From assembly GCA_002481545.1 (NCBI GenBank), contig DLEF01000004.1, positions 1-41,589 of the forward strand: a stretch of 41,589 nucleotides of DNA, read 5' to 3'. The position numbers were made by a program, and so were the translations under genes. The number at the start of each line of letters is the position of its first letter. Within the stretch, counting starts at the first letter, position 1. The DNA is from Cyanobacteria bacterium UBA7753. Its GTDB lineage: Bacteria > Cyanobacteriota > Vampirovibrionia > Gastranaerophilales > Gastranaerophilaceae. The notes under the pieces were generated by a model, which worked only from the letters and a program-made list of their open reading frames with translations, made no database searches and was not told the origin of the DNA. Below are positions 32,032 through 40,395 of the stretch, in pieces.

Positions 32032-32310
32032 TTATTTTACATAACCCCATAAAATGCGCATAAATGAAGAAACATTTTCTCCGTATGAGGTTATCTTCTC
32101 CCAATATTTATCAAATTTTGGCTGCGGATTAAATACGGCACCCATCTTTTCCGATTGTTTTTCAATTTTTGCTCTGTGTGCCAGCATCTGTTCTTCCGTT
32201 ACAACAGGTGTTTTAAAACTGCTTAAATTAGCCGTTTTCGGATGATTTCTTTTTCTTATATCTTTTAAAGTTAATCTTTTTATATTTGTTCTAATCGGAT
32301 TTACACGCAT
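32032..32310 (-). CDS. Small basic hypothetical protein (92 aa)
   Basis: Not recognised. It is basic (RTNIKRLTLKDIRKRNHPK near the N-terminus), with a predicted helix (VTEEQMLAHRAKIEKQSEKM) and a C-terminal segment (YWEKITSYGENVSSFMRILW). There is no signal peptide or metal motif. An AAGGGG Shine-Dalgarno eight bases upstream makes it a believable gene. It sits downstream of the 539-aa gene on the same strand but beyond its terminator. Confidence 0.65.
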   Translation of the reverse strand: MRVNPIRTNIKRLTLKDIRKRNHPKTANLSSFKTPVVTEEQMLAHRAKIEKQSEKMGAVFNPQPKFDKYWEKITSYGENVSSFMRILWGYVK

Positions 32311-32362
32311 TCCTCATTCCCCTTTATTTATACAAAAATTATAACATACAAATAATTCAAGG

Positions 32363-32392
32363 CAAAAAAAATACCGACTTCACTATCGGTAT
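32363..32392 (-). terminator. Terminator of the 539-aa gene
   Basis: On the minus strand ATACCGA and TCGGTAT pair around an eight-base loop and are followed by a run of seven T residues. Confidence 0.9.
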
Positions 32393-32448
32393 ATAATTTA
32401 TGAAAACTTTTTAGGAATATTTTGGAACTAAAGAAAATTATTTTATTT

Positions 32449-34068
32449 TTATGATGAACTACCCCAATCAAATACTGATTTAATAGCATCTGATTTGAGT
32501 TTCTTTACGGAATCAATTTCCGTATTTACGGAAGTCAACTCTGTTGACAAGTTTTGAATTTCAAAATCCCAGTAGGTTTCTTTTTCGGAAATAGCTGATT
32601 GTTCTGCGTTAAACCAAGCCGTGAGCTCTTCTCTCTTAGAAGAATCCGTTTTATCAACGACATAGTTCATTGAAGTGAAGTAGTTAAGCAATGTATTCTT
32701 CTTGTAACTGCCTCGTTTCATATCATCGACTAATGCCAACTGGAATTGACCTGACTTGAATCCTGCCTGCAATTTTTCTTTATTATTTGCATTATCATAG
32801 TAACTTGTATCTGTAATAGTAATTTCGTTATTTCTGCTGTATTCATTCGCAGTGATTTGTTTGACATTAAGAGTAGTACTACCCGTTGAAACTTCTCTTT
32901 TGAAATACCCGACTTTACCTTTAGGACTTGTTACCATAACCATGGCTCCGTCAGGTTGATTTGACAAATAATTTATTGCGTAGCTGACTACATCTTCTGA
33001 TTTATTAGTGGTATTCGTATTGAAAGAGCCACCACCGGTAGTATAGTCTGTACTACCCATCCTTAAAGATGTAGCGGTAGTTTTATTAAGTTCGGTCAAA
33101 TTTACGTTTGTGAAAGCTGTATTGAAGCTTTGAGTCTCTTTTGATGTACGAACCATTTGCCCCTTAGTCGTATAATCACAAGAAATACCGTTTTGAATAC
33201 CTGCACTCAATATCGGAGCAAAATAGTTTACAAGAGCTCCTAAATACTTGGCATTCTGAGTATTTAGTGATTGAGCAGTACCGTTCAAGAACATTTTACC
33301 GACTTCGATTGACTGTCCTTTGTAGTTTTCTACATCGTAACAATAACCGTCTTTCGGGTCTACTCTGTCAGAAGATGCAACATCCACGCCATTTGCAGCG
33401 TTCTCTGCAGCAGCTGCCGTTTTATAATATAATCCGTCATTTTTACCTGAAGTATATAAAGTACCGCCTGATTGATAACCTCCATTCTTTATCATTGCTT
33501 TTATAATATCATCTGATGTTGCCAAATGTGACTTTTTATCAATATCAGTTTGACGATCATGTATATTATCAGCTTTTTTCAAAGCTTCCGTAATTGCGGT
33601 TACTTGTTGGTTACCGCTTTGGTTAGCAGACATTAACTGTTTTAAAGCTTCTGTTGTTTGGTCATATACGGTTCCTGTCGGAACTTCAAATTTTGATTTG
33701 ATAATTGCTCGTGCAATATCACTGTCAACAACAACTTTACCATATTTATTAATCAAAATCATATCATTTTCAGGTTTAGTCGCGATATCATTATCCGCAC
33801 CCGTCAATATCTGATTATAGAAACTGCTTGTAATATGTCCGTTTGCACAATCGCCCATTAAATACCCATAAGTAACATCTTCATAACCTGCAGATGTTGC
33901 ATACATAATATTAGAATCCTGCAATCTTTGATAATATTGTGTTGAAAGTTCGGTCGATTGTCTTGTGAGCATTTGTTTGCGCTTAGAATCGACTTGCATT
34001 TGCAACTCGATATCCGCCTTTCTGGTTGTCAGAGCCAGTAATCTAACTTGTGATACTGATAAACCCAT
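32449..34068 (-). CDS. Coiled-coil-capped protein, paralogue-like (539 aa)
   Basis: It shares ends with the protein at 368: N-terminal MGLSVSQVRLLALTTRK then a Gln-rich helix, and a C-terminal coiled coil (about 475-535) with LTSVNTEIDSVKKLKSDAIKSVF. The middle 400 residues differ and are rich in T, S, N, G and Y, with stretches such as DVASSDRVDPKDGYCYDVENY. It has no signal peptide or membrane segment. An AAGGAG Shine-Dalgarno sets the start. The promoter carries an HLR1 box at -56 to -73. Structural, secreted or surface assembly is an inference from the end/middle design; I know no named family. Confidence 0.85.
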   Translation of the reverse strand: MGLSVSQVRLLALTTRKADIELQMQVDSKRKQMLTRQSTELSTQYYQRLQDSNIMYATSAGYEDVTYGYLMGDCANGHITSSFYNQILTGADNDIATKPENDMILINKYGKVVVDSDIARAIIKSKFEVPTGTVYDQTTEALKQLMSANQSGNQQVTAITEALKKADNIHDRQTDIDKKSHLATSDDIIKAMIKNGGYQSGGTLYTSGKNDGLYYKTAAAAENAANGVDVASSDRVDPKDGYCYDVENYKGQSIEVGKMFLNGTAQSLNTQNAKYLGALVNYFAPILSAGIQNGISCDYTTKGQMVRTSKETQSFNTAFTNVNLTELNKTTATSLRMGSTDYTTGGGSFNTNTTNKSEDVVSYAINYLSNQPDGAMVMVTSPKGKVGYFKREVSTGSTTLNVKQITANEYSRNNEITITDTSYYDNANNKEKLQAGFKSGQFQLALVDDMKRGSYKKNTLLNYFTSMNYVVDKTDSSKREELTAWFNAEQSAISEKETYWDFEIQNLSTELTSVNTEIDSVKKLKSDAIKSVFDWGSSS

Positions 34069-34099
34069 TTAACAATGCTCCTTTTTTAGTTCCTAATAT

Positions 34100-34105
34100 A
34101 CTATA
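34100..34105 (-). promoter_or_regulatory. Predicted -10 box of the 539-aa gene
   Basis: TATAGT on the minus strand, start near 34093, short leader with AAGGAG. The -35 position is poor, consistent with activator dependence. Confidence 0.45.
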
Positions 34106-34148
34106 TATCGGCATTTTTTGAAAAAACTTTAGGATTTTGGACGATATT

Positions 34149-34166
34149 GTTACAAATCTTTACATT
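34149..34166. promoter_or_regulatory. HLR1-type (RpaB) box, copy 4
   Basis: GTTACAAATCTTTACATT is a perfect HLR1 consensus match using the G variant of the first half-site. It lies 81 bases upstream of the start codon of the 539-aa gene, at -56 to -73 from its predicted transcription start. Confidence 0.65.
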
Positions 34167-34317
34167 ATTTTTTAAGTGGTTTTGCATGCTATATCTGGAT
34201 TTCAGATATTTATAAGAATTTATTATATCAACACCCCCAATACGAAATTTTCATGCATTTACATGCTTGAAAAATGTTCAATTTATGTTTCTAATTTTTG
34301 AGTTTTGGAAATTCAAA

Positions 34318-36546
34318 CTATGCTCTTGACGGTCTTTGGATTTTCAACAAAGAATCCTTCGGCATAAATGTAGAACGAAGCCCCGAGTTAGCTATCACAA
34401 AGAAAAACTCCAACTCTTCTCCCGGAGCTATATCCAAATCATCAAAAGGCACACGAATATCAATCTTATCTTCCTGTACGATATTCAAGCCCTGCGAATC
34501 AACTATTGTCCATAAATTACCTGCCGAAGCCTTTGAAAGATAAGACGGATACAATTTATTATCAACAATAGTTATCAAAAGTTCATTATGATATTTTGAC
34601 TTCAAAATAGGGAAGACAGATTCGGTCTTGTTTGATATTCTTATATTTGACTCCTCATGCTCCTTATTTGCATTACGCATATATATATAAAACTGTGGTA
34701 TCTTCGGCTTCTGCGGATTGTCCTCTGTATAATTCTGATTTAATTCAAGTTTGAAATACATATTGTCATAATCAAACCCGTAATTTATATTATCAAAATT
34801 TTTGCTCTCTTGAAAAACAGGGCCGTCTATAAGGTCGATGCTGTCCGAAAACAACCATTCCGAATTAGTTTCAGGAATAGTTCCCTCATTTATTTCAGAG
34901 GCTCTGTGAGCTGTTTCTATAATAGAATTATCCAAATATTGAGGATATTCATGCCCCAATATCTTACATGCATTTTTTAAATGTTCTCTGAACAAAAAGT
35001 CAAATACATTATCCTGTCCCGAATTATTAGGCTCACCATACCACCAGAACCAGTCACTGCCCTCAGCGATGAACAGCTCTCTCATAGCAAGCCTTGCACT
35101 CTCATCTGCCGTATCGGTAATAATCTCTTTTAAAATATCTCTTACATTTGCAATATATTGCCATGCCAGATTTTTGACAGGTTCACCCAGCCAAAAATTA
35201 AAATCTTTCGATACCCAAGACCCCGGGCAGATTTTACTTAATATCTTTTTATTTTTATCAGTATCAATATAATCGCTGATACGGACGGTCTCAACCGTAT
35301 CATCGTTCTCAAGTTTTGAATATACTGCATTCAAGAAATCATCACCGTCATTTACATAATTTTCCCAGCAGTTTTCACCGTCTAACGCAATTGTCAATAA
35401 GTGACTGTCGTCAGGAGATACCAACAATTTGTTTTGGATTGATTTTATTTTGTTATACAAATCATTCGCCGCAAGTGCAGTATCAACATTTCCGTATTCA
35501 AAGTTTATCAATGTAGGGATATGAGAATCCCTGAAAATAACATCAATATCGTGATTGTCATTCGCATAAGTATATGTTTTAAGCAAATAATACGGATCCT
35601 CAAGGTTACTTTTAAAGTCTCTGACAAACTCAAAATTTATACTTTTTGCGAGGATTGACTCATCGGAAATAGTCCAATTTATACCTTCCTTAGCAAACAT
35701 ATTGAGTACGTTATCCGTCAAACAAAACTCCGGTGCCCACATTCCCTTAGGTCTTACCCCAAATACATCCTGTATTCTGTCAAGTGCGGATTTTACCTGA
35801 AAATTAGCATCCTCTTTTAAATTAAATTTTTCAGGCAAATTATCTCTGTTAGGAAGATTTTTAGATGCCGTCTCATAATCGCACAAAATAGGCATAATCG
35901 GATGATAATAAGGGCTCGTTGTAAGCTCAAGTTTTCCTTCTTTTATAAATTTCTTATATGTAGGGATAATATCCTTTATAATCTCTCTTTGTATCTCTAT
36001 GATACGTTGTCTGTCTTCCAATGTGTAATTATGTTCTTTTTCAACCAACTCTTTTATTTCGGGATATTTATCATAATGGGTTGAATCTATCCATGACAGA
36101 TTGAATAAAGCCATTAAATCCGAATATTCCTGATTTGTGAATTTATCAGGTGAAATGTTATGGTTTGAAGAACGTTTCTTAAATAATCTTCTATACGTCG
36201 GATACGGATAAATCATCGTTTCGTATTTAGTATTGAAGAAATTATTTAAAATATATTCCTTATCATTTTGAGTTAAATCTTCTATCTTAGAGACCGTAAG
36301 ACTTGAATGTATATCATCGAATCCGTTCTCGGAATATTGGATAAGTTCGTCCAACAGAGCAGGAACAATATCAACATTCAGTTTTAAACGCGGATATTTT
36401 TCCAGAATAGATACCATATCAAGATAGTCTTTTACGGCATGCAATCTTGCCCACGGCATAAGAAAAACTCCGTCCAATTCATAAACGGGCTGGTGCATAT
36501 GCCAATAAAAAGCTACCGATAATTTCTTTTCTGTCAAACTTTGCAT
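34318..36546 (-). CDS. Glycoside hydrolase family 57 protein
   Basis: The protein has 742 aa from the ATG at 36546; a GTG eight codons earlier lies upstream of the -10 box. The GH57 start LSVAFYWHMHQPVYEL (HxHQPxY, residues about 7-22), the KGMWAPEFCL segment (about 270, probable nucleophile Glu) and LTIALDGENCWENY (about 390, catalytic Asp region) are present. The last 170 residues resemble a beta-sandwich or DUF1957-like tail. GH57 enzymes cleave or rearrange alpha-glucans such as glycogen; amylopullulanase and 4-alpha-glucanotransferase are possible. No signal peptide, so intracellular glycogen turnover is likely. Confidence 0.93.
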   Translation of the reverse strand: MQSLTEKKLSVAFYWHMHQPVYELDGVFLMPWARLHAVKDYLDMVSILEKYPRLKLNVDIVPALLDELIQYSENGFDDIHSSLTVSKIEDLTQNDKEYILNNFFNTKYETMIYPYPTYRRLFKKRSSNHNISPDKFTNQEYSDLMALFNLSWIDSTHYDKYPEIKELVEKEHNYTLEDRQRIIEIQREIIKDIIPTYKKFIKEGKLELTTSPYYHPIMPILCDYETASKNLPNRDNLPEKFNLKEDANFQVKSALDRIQDVFGVRPKGMWAPEFCLTDNVLNMFAKEGINWTISDESILAKSINFEFVRDFKSNLEDPYYLLKTYTYANDNHDIDVIFRDSHIPTLINFEYGNVDTALAANDLYNKIKSIQNKLLVSPDDSHLLTIALDGENCWENYVNDGDDFLNAVYSKLENDDTVETVRISDYIDTDKNKKILSKICPGSWVSKDFNFWLGEPVKNLAWQYIANVRDILKEIITDTADESARLAMRELFIAEGSDWFWWYGEPNNSGQDNVFDFLFREHLKNACKILGHEYPQYLDNSIIETAHRASEINEGTIPETNSEWLFSDSIDLIDGPVFQESKNFDNINYGFDYDNMYFKLELNQNYTEDNPQKPKIPQFYIYMRNANKEHEESNIRISNKTESVFPILKSKYHNELLITIVDNKLYPSYLSKASAGNLWTIVDSQGLNIVQEDKIDIRVPFDDLDIAPGEELEFFFVIANSGLRSTFMPKDSLLKIQRPSRA

Positions 36547-36561
36547 ATATTTATTATAGCA
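36547..36561 (-). promoter_or_regulatory. Extended -10 box placing the GH57 ATG at +1
   Basis: On the minus strand TGC then TATAAT (36558-36553), six bases (AAATAT) and the ATG. TTTACA at 36579-36574 could serve as the -35 with a 15-base spacer. No Shine-Dalgarno. Confidence 0.6.
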
Positions 36562-36643
36562 GATTATCACAATTGTAAATATAGAATATAAAATTTGTTT
36601 AAGATTTAGGCTAAACAGATTTTATACACTATTTCTCGATTTA

Positions 36644-36658
36644 TGCTAAACTCATTAT
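36644..36658 (+). promoter_or_regulatory. Extended -10 box placing the polyprenyl-synthase ATG at +1
   Basis: TGC then TAAACT (36647-36652), six bases (CATTAT) and the ATG at 36659. No Shine-Dalgarno. Confidence 0.5.
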
Positions 36659-37447
36659 ATGGTAGCAACAGACGTAATAAAAAATAAAATACAAAATAGC
36701 ATAAAAGGGAACAGCCCTTATGAAGTAAAAGATTACGGGAAAATGATTCGTTCAAGACTCGGCATATTAGTTCTTGACTCAATTAATACCGAAATATCAA
36801 CAGAATCAATCAACGTAATGACCGCAACCGAGCTTATACATACGGCATCACTGTTTCATGATGATGTTATTGATAACGATAAAATAAGACGTTTACCACA
36901 TATCGGGAACAAAACAGCCGTCATATACGGAGACCTTATGCTCACAAATGCCATAAATATATTGCTTGGAATAAATAATCCCAAAATTTTGAGTATTTAC
37001 AATAATGCCATAAAAAATATGTGCAACGGGGAATTATTCCAACAAATGTTCGCAGGGAAAATCCCGACATTAAAGCAATATATAGAAAAGACCGAACTAA
37101 AAACCGCATCTCTGTTTGTAGCGGAAATAAATGCACTTCTGATTCTTGCGAATGCTGACAACAACTTAAAAAAGAATCTTATTGAGTTTGCACGCCTCTA
37201 CGGCATAGCATTCCAAATAAAGAATGATTTAAAAGACACTCAAAAAGAGCAAAAAGACCTTAAACAAAAAATATACACGGCTCCATATGTACTCACAAAC
37301 AGCACCGTCTTAACGGAGTCCGCTATTGAAAAAACTGCTCGATTATTAGATAATTACATAGAGAAGGCAGAAAAATGCCTTATGATTTTAAAGGATAGTA
37401 ATTTTAAAGAAACACTAATCGGAGAGACGGAATGTTTGAGAAAATAA
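36659..37447 (+). CDS. Polyprenyl synthetase-like protein, atypical
   Basis: The protein has 262 aa, shorter than the usual 300-330. The first Asp-rich motif is kept (HDDVIDNDKIRR, Asp68/69/72). The second reads FQIKNDLKD (Asn189-Asp190-...-Asp193), where most enzymes have DDxxD. The upstream GGKRxRP motif that binds isopentenyl diphosphate is degenerate (YGKMIRSRL, 26-34). Family enzymes make the prenyl chains of quinones or undecaprenyl carriers; an altered or weak activity, or a partner-subunit role, is possible. It overlaps lepB by 16 bases. Confidence 0.85.
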   Translation: MVATDVIKNKIQNSIKGNSPYEVKDYGKMIRSRLGILVLDSINTEISTESINVMTATELIHTASLFHDDVIDNDKIRRLPHIGNKTAVIYGDLMLTNAINILLGINNPKILSIYNNAIKNMCNGELFQQMFAGKIPTLKQYIEKTELKTASLFVAEINALLILANADNNLKKNLIEFARLYGIAFQIKNDLKDTQKEQKDLKQKIYTAPYVLTNSTVLTESAIEKTARLLDNYIEKAEKCLMILKDSNFKETLIGETECLRK

Positions 37448-38085
37448 AAGAGTGGAAACAAAAATATGACGAATGGGGAAAAGTTCATCCGAGCGCAAAA
37501 GAATGGCTTGAAACTTTCGTATTCGTGTTTGTTATGGTTATAATCATCAGATACTTTATCTGTGAAGTCCGCTGGATTCCGTCGGCTTCCATGCACCCTA
37601 CCCTAATGGAAGGGGACAGAATAATCGTTGAAAGAGTTACGCATTTCTATGCAAAACCTAAACGCGGAGATATTTTGGTATTTTATCCGCCGTTTGTAAA
37701 ACCTAAAAAATCATTATTGGGTATTCTTGAAAGAAGAACGGGACTGTTCTGCAACGATGTTGCGTTTATCAAACGTGTAGTCGGGCTACCGGGTGAAAAA
37801 ATAGAGATTAAAACCCTAAAAGACGGCAAAAATGTTGTACTCATAAACGATAAACCGCTAAAAGAAGATTACATTTTAAGTGAATATGAATCAATCCCTT
37901 GCTCGGACACAATGTATTGCGGACCTATGATTATTCCGCAAGGCAAGTATTTTATGATGGGCGATAACAGAGGAAACTCAGAAGACAGCAGATTTTGGGG
38001 ATTTTTACCTGAAGGCAGAATAATCGGCAGAGCCGTTTTCGTATTTTGGCCGCTCAACAGAATCAAAGTTCTAAAAGCCAACTAA
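37432..38085 (+). CDS. lepB: Signal peptidase I
   Basis: The protein has 217 aa with one membrane segment (about 28-44, TFVFVFVMVIIIRYFI). Box B contains the catalytic Ser53 in PSASMHPTL, box D the general-base Lys114 in FIKRVVGLPGE, and box E GDNRGNSEDSRFWG. It removes signal peptides from exported proteins such as the TPS-domain protein and the Skp-like chaperone here. The start lies inside the 3' end of the polyprenyl-synthase gene with GGAG five to nine bases upstream, indicating translational coupling. A bidirectional terminator follows at 38265. Confidence 0.97.
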   Translation: MFEKIKEWKQKYDEWGKVHPSAKEWLETFVFVFVMVIIIRYFICEVRWIPSASMHPTLMEGDRIIVERVTHFYAKPKRGDILVFYPPFVKPKKSLLGILERRTGLFCNDVAFIKRVVGLPGEKIEIKTLKDGKNVVLINDKPLKEDYILSEYESIPCSDTMYCGPMIIPQGKYFMMGDNRGNSEDSRFWGFLPEGRIIGRAVFVFWPLNRIKVLKAN

Positions 38086-38157
38086 GAATTATACGTACGT
38101 TTAATTTAGGCAAAAATATTTATAATTTTTGAACATAGAATAGCATGTTATTTCAAA

Positions 38158-38231
38158 AGTAGGTCGGATTTACCAATCCGACAGTAACAATATAGATTTA
38201 ATTTTGTCTGCATAGTAATGCCGACCTACCG
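38158..38231. repeat. GTAGGTCGGATT palindromic element
   Basis: GTCGGATTTACCAATCCGAC (38163-38182) is a hairpin, and the outer GTAGGTCGG and CCGACCTACC are inverted arms enclosing it. A trace of the same family (TACTAATCCGAC) begins the window. Confidence 0.75.
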
Positions 38232-38264
38232 GTTTGACTTTTTACTACAAATAAATGTAATGTT

Positions 38265-38294
38265 AAAAAAGCAGTCATTAATGACTGCTTTTTT
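38265..38294. terminator. Perfect bidirectional terminator (lepB / rplI)
   Basis: Six A, then GCAGTCATTAATGACTGC, then six T: a perfect 30-base palindrome between convergent genes. Confidence 0.95.
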
Positions 38295-38323
38295 GTATTT
38301 TATTATTTTATTACTTATCGTAA

Positions 38324-38827
38324 TTATTCTTCTGTTGCAGGAGCTTCTTCAACTTCTTCAATAGATTCTTTAACGATTTCAGATGCTGTGATTGAAACCT
38401 TCAATTCGGTTTTAACCTTAGAAGTCAATTTAATAAGCATTGTGTAATCACCTACTCTGTTGATAGGGTGGCTCAAAGATACCATTTTTCTGTCGATATC
38501 GATATTGTGTTTGTCTTTGATTTCTTCACAAAGTTTCTTAGTTGTGAATGTACCGAATAACTTACCGCTTTCACCTGCTTTTGCAGATAATTCCAAAGTA
38601 CCGATTTTTTCAATCAAAGCAGCCTTTTCCAAAGCTTCTTTGTGTAATTTTTCTTGTTTTGCTTGGATTCTTGCAAGGTTCTTTTCTCTGTTCTTTAAAG
38701 CCCCTTCAGTAGCTGTTTCAGCCATGTTTTGAGGGATTAAAAAGTTTCTTGCATAACCGTCTTTTACGTTTATAACGTCACCTGTTTCACCAAGGTTTTG
38801 AACATCTTTCTTTAATATAACTTGCAT
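38324..38827 (-). CDS. rplI: 50S ribosomal protein L9
   Basis: The protein has 167 aa. The N-domain MQVILKKDVQNLGETGDVINVKDGYARNFLIP is the classic L9 opening, followed by the long connecting helix (about 40-75) and the C-domain (GKLFGTFTTKKLCEEI). It binds 23S rRNA and spans the ribosome surface. The C-terminus has an acidic tail of about 18 residues (ESIEEVEEAPATEE) beyond the usual end. An AAGGAG Shine-Dalgarno sets the start. Alone, not with rpsF and rpsR as in E. coli. Confidence 0.97.
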   Translation of the reverse strand: MQVILKKDVQNLGETGDVINVKDGYARNFLIPQNMAETATEGALKNREKNLARIQAKQEKLHKEALEKAALIEKIGTLELSAKAGESGKLFGTFTTKKLCEEIKDKHNIDIDRKMVSLSHPINRVGDYTMLIKLTSKVKTELKVSITASEIVKESIEEVEEAPATEE

Positions 38828-38919
38828 TTATATTTCTCCTTTTGCTATTTATTCGTTCTCGTGTAAATTATACTAACTCAAACATACTTTAATGTCGAGT
38901 GTTTGTAAAGTTGTTTGAA

Positions 38920-40296
38920 TTAGAGTTTCTGTGTAACCAGTGCATATATGTCGTTAAAGATAACAAATATCATAAGTGCTATCAATAGCAAGAAACATAC
39001 ATTTGCTATCTTCTCAACAACTTCGTCAGGAACACGTTTACCTCTGATTTTCTCTATAATCAGGAACATTACATGTCCGCCGTCCAATGCAGGTATAGGC
39101 AGGAAGTTTACTATTGCCAAATCCATTGAGATAATAGCCGTCAATAACAACCCGTAGAATATACCGTGATTATTGATTATATCACCGCCGACTTTTGTAA
39201 TTGCAACGATGCCGTGTAAATCCCCTAACGGAACTTCACCCGTAAATACCTGTTTCAATCCTAATAACATCAAATATGTATTTTCATTCAAGTAATGTGC
39301 GCTGGCTTTTGTTGCCTCAATAAATGAATCCGTCGGTTTCAATATTTCTTTAGACTCCAATTGAACACCTATTGCGCCCGATGCTGTCGGATATATGGAT
39401 TTTAGTCTGAGATATTTTCCGTCTCTTTCAACTACGAAATTTAAAGGTTTTACATTATCCGAGATAGCCTCTGCTATCTGACCTAATGTATATTCTCCGC
39501 CCGATCCGTAATAAGAAGCTTTCTGAATATTTCCTATATCATCTCTCAATTTTTGAACTGCAGGGCTTATCTTATATTGGTTATCCTTATACGGTTGCAG
39601 ACCTAATGCAACTTTCTTTTCTAAAAGAACAGGTTTTTCCGATAAGAACTTCGGTAACCTTACAACAACGCCAGCAGGTACAATTTCATCCTTCTCTAAC
39701 CCCGGATTTAATCTTTTCAATCTCGTAAGGTTGTTTTCAACGGTAGAAGGATCAACAAGAGAATCACTGCCCTTACTCAACTGTACCATCGATAACAAAG
39801 TTGTCATATTAGTTATCTTTGTATTGTTTACGGATACGACTCTGTCGCCTGATTTTAAACCTGATGACCAAACGGAAGCATCCTTTGGAGCCACTATTTG
39901 GTTTACACATACGTCATAATTTCCCGAAGGTAAGTAATTCCAAATAAGAGCAGACATTAGTACAAGTACGAATGCCGCAACCACATTTGCGAACACACCC
40001 GCCGATACGATTATCAATCTTTGCCATATAGGTTTGTTTAAAAATCTTTCGGGAGAATCCTCAGGCAATTTGCAGTCAGCCTCATCTTCCGCAAACGCAA
40101 CATACCCGCCTAAAAGCAGAGCATGAACCATTACGGTAACATCACCTATTTTCTTTTCAAATAAAGTAGGTCCGAGAGGAAGTCCAAAGCCAAATCTCTC
40201 TACCTTTACCCCGAAAGCCAATGCCGCAATTAAGTGTCCCAATTCATGGACTATAATTAATATACTTAAAAGTATAAGCATTATTAAAATTGACAT
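38920..40296 (-). CDS. rseP: RseP/site-2 intramembrane protease
   Basis: The protein has 458 aa. The HExxH motif HELGH (His17, Glu18, His21) lies in the first membrane helix, a PDZ domain contains GLKSGDRVVSVNNTKI (about 142-157), and the second zinc region NFLPIPALDGGH lies near residue 395. RseP cleaves anti-sigma factors and leftover signal peptides inside the membrane. The loop between TM2 and the C-terminal helices is longer than in E. coli and includes about 130 residues with no clear second PDZ. Shine-Dalgarno GAGG eight bases upstream; extended -10 TGC TAAAAT at 40331-40326. Confidence 0.95.
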   Translation of the reverse strand: MSILIMLILLSILIIVHELGHLIAALAFGVKVERFGFGLPLGPTLFEKKIGDVTVMVHALLLGGYVAFAEDEADCKLPEDSPERFLNKPIWQRLIIVSAGVFANVVAAFVLVLMSALIWNYLPSGNYDVCVNQIVAPKDASVWSSGLKSGDRVVSVNNTKITNMTTLLSMVQLSKGSDSLVDPSTVENNLTRLKRLNPGLEKDEIVPAGVVVRLPKFLSEKPVLLEKKVALGLQPYKDNQYKISPAVQKLRDDIGNIQKASYYGSGGEYTLGQIAEAISDNVKPLNFVVERDGKYLRLKSIYPTASGAIGVQLESKEILKPTDSFIEATKASAHYLNENTYLMLLGLKQVFTGEVPLGDLHGIVAITKVGGDIINNHGIFYGLLLTAIISMDLAIVNFLPIPALDGGHVMFLIIEKIRGKRVPDEVVEKIANVCFLLLIALMIFVIFNDIYALVTQKL

Positions 40297-40395
40297 TGTG
40301 ATAACCTCATTAAGTGTTCTGCTCTATTTTAGCATAAAAAAATATTTCAAATCAAAATTTAATTTATAATCAAAACACAAAATTGAAATATCCGA

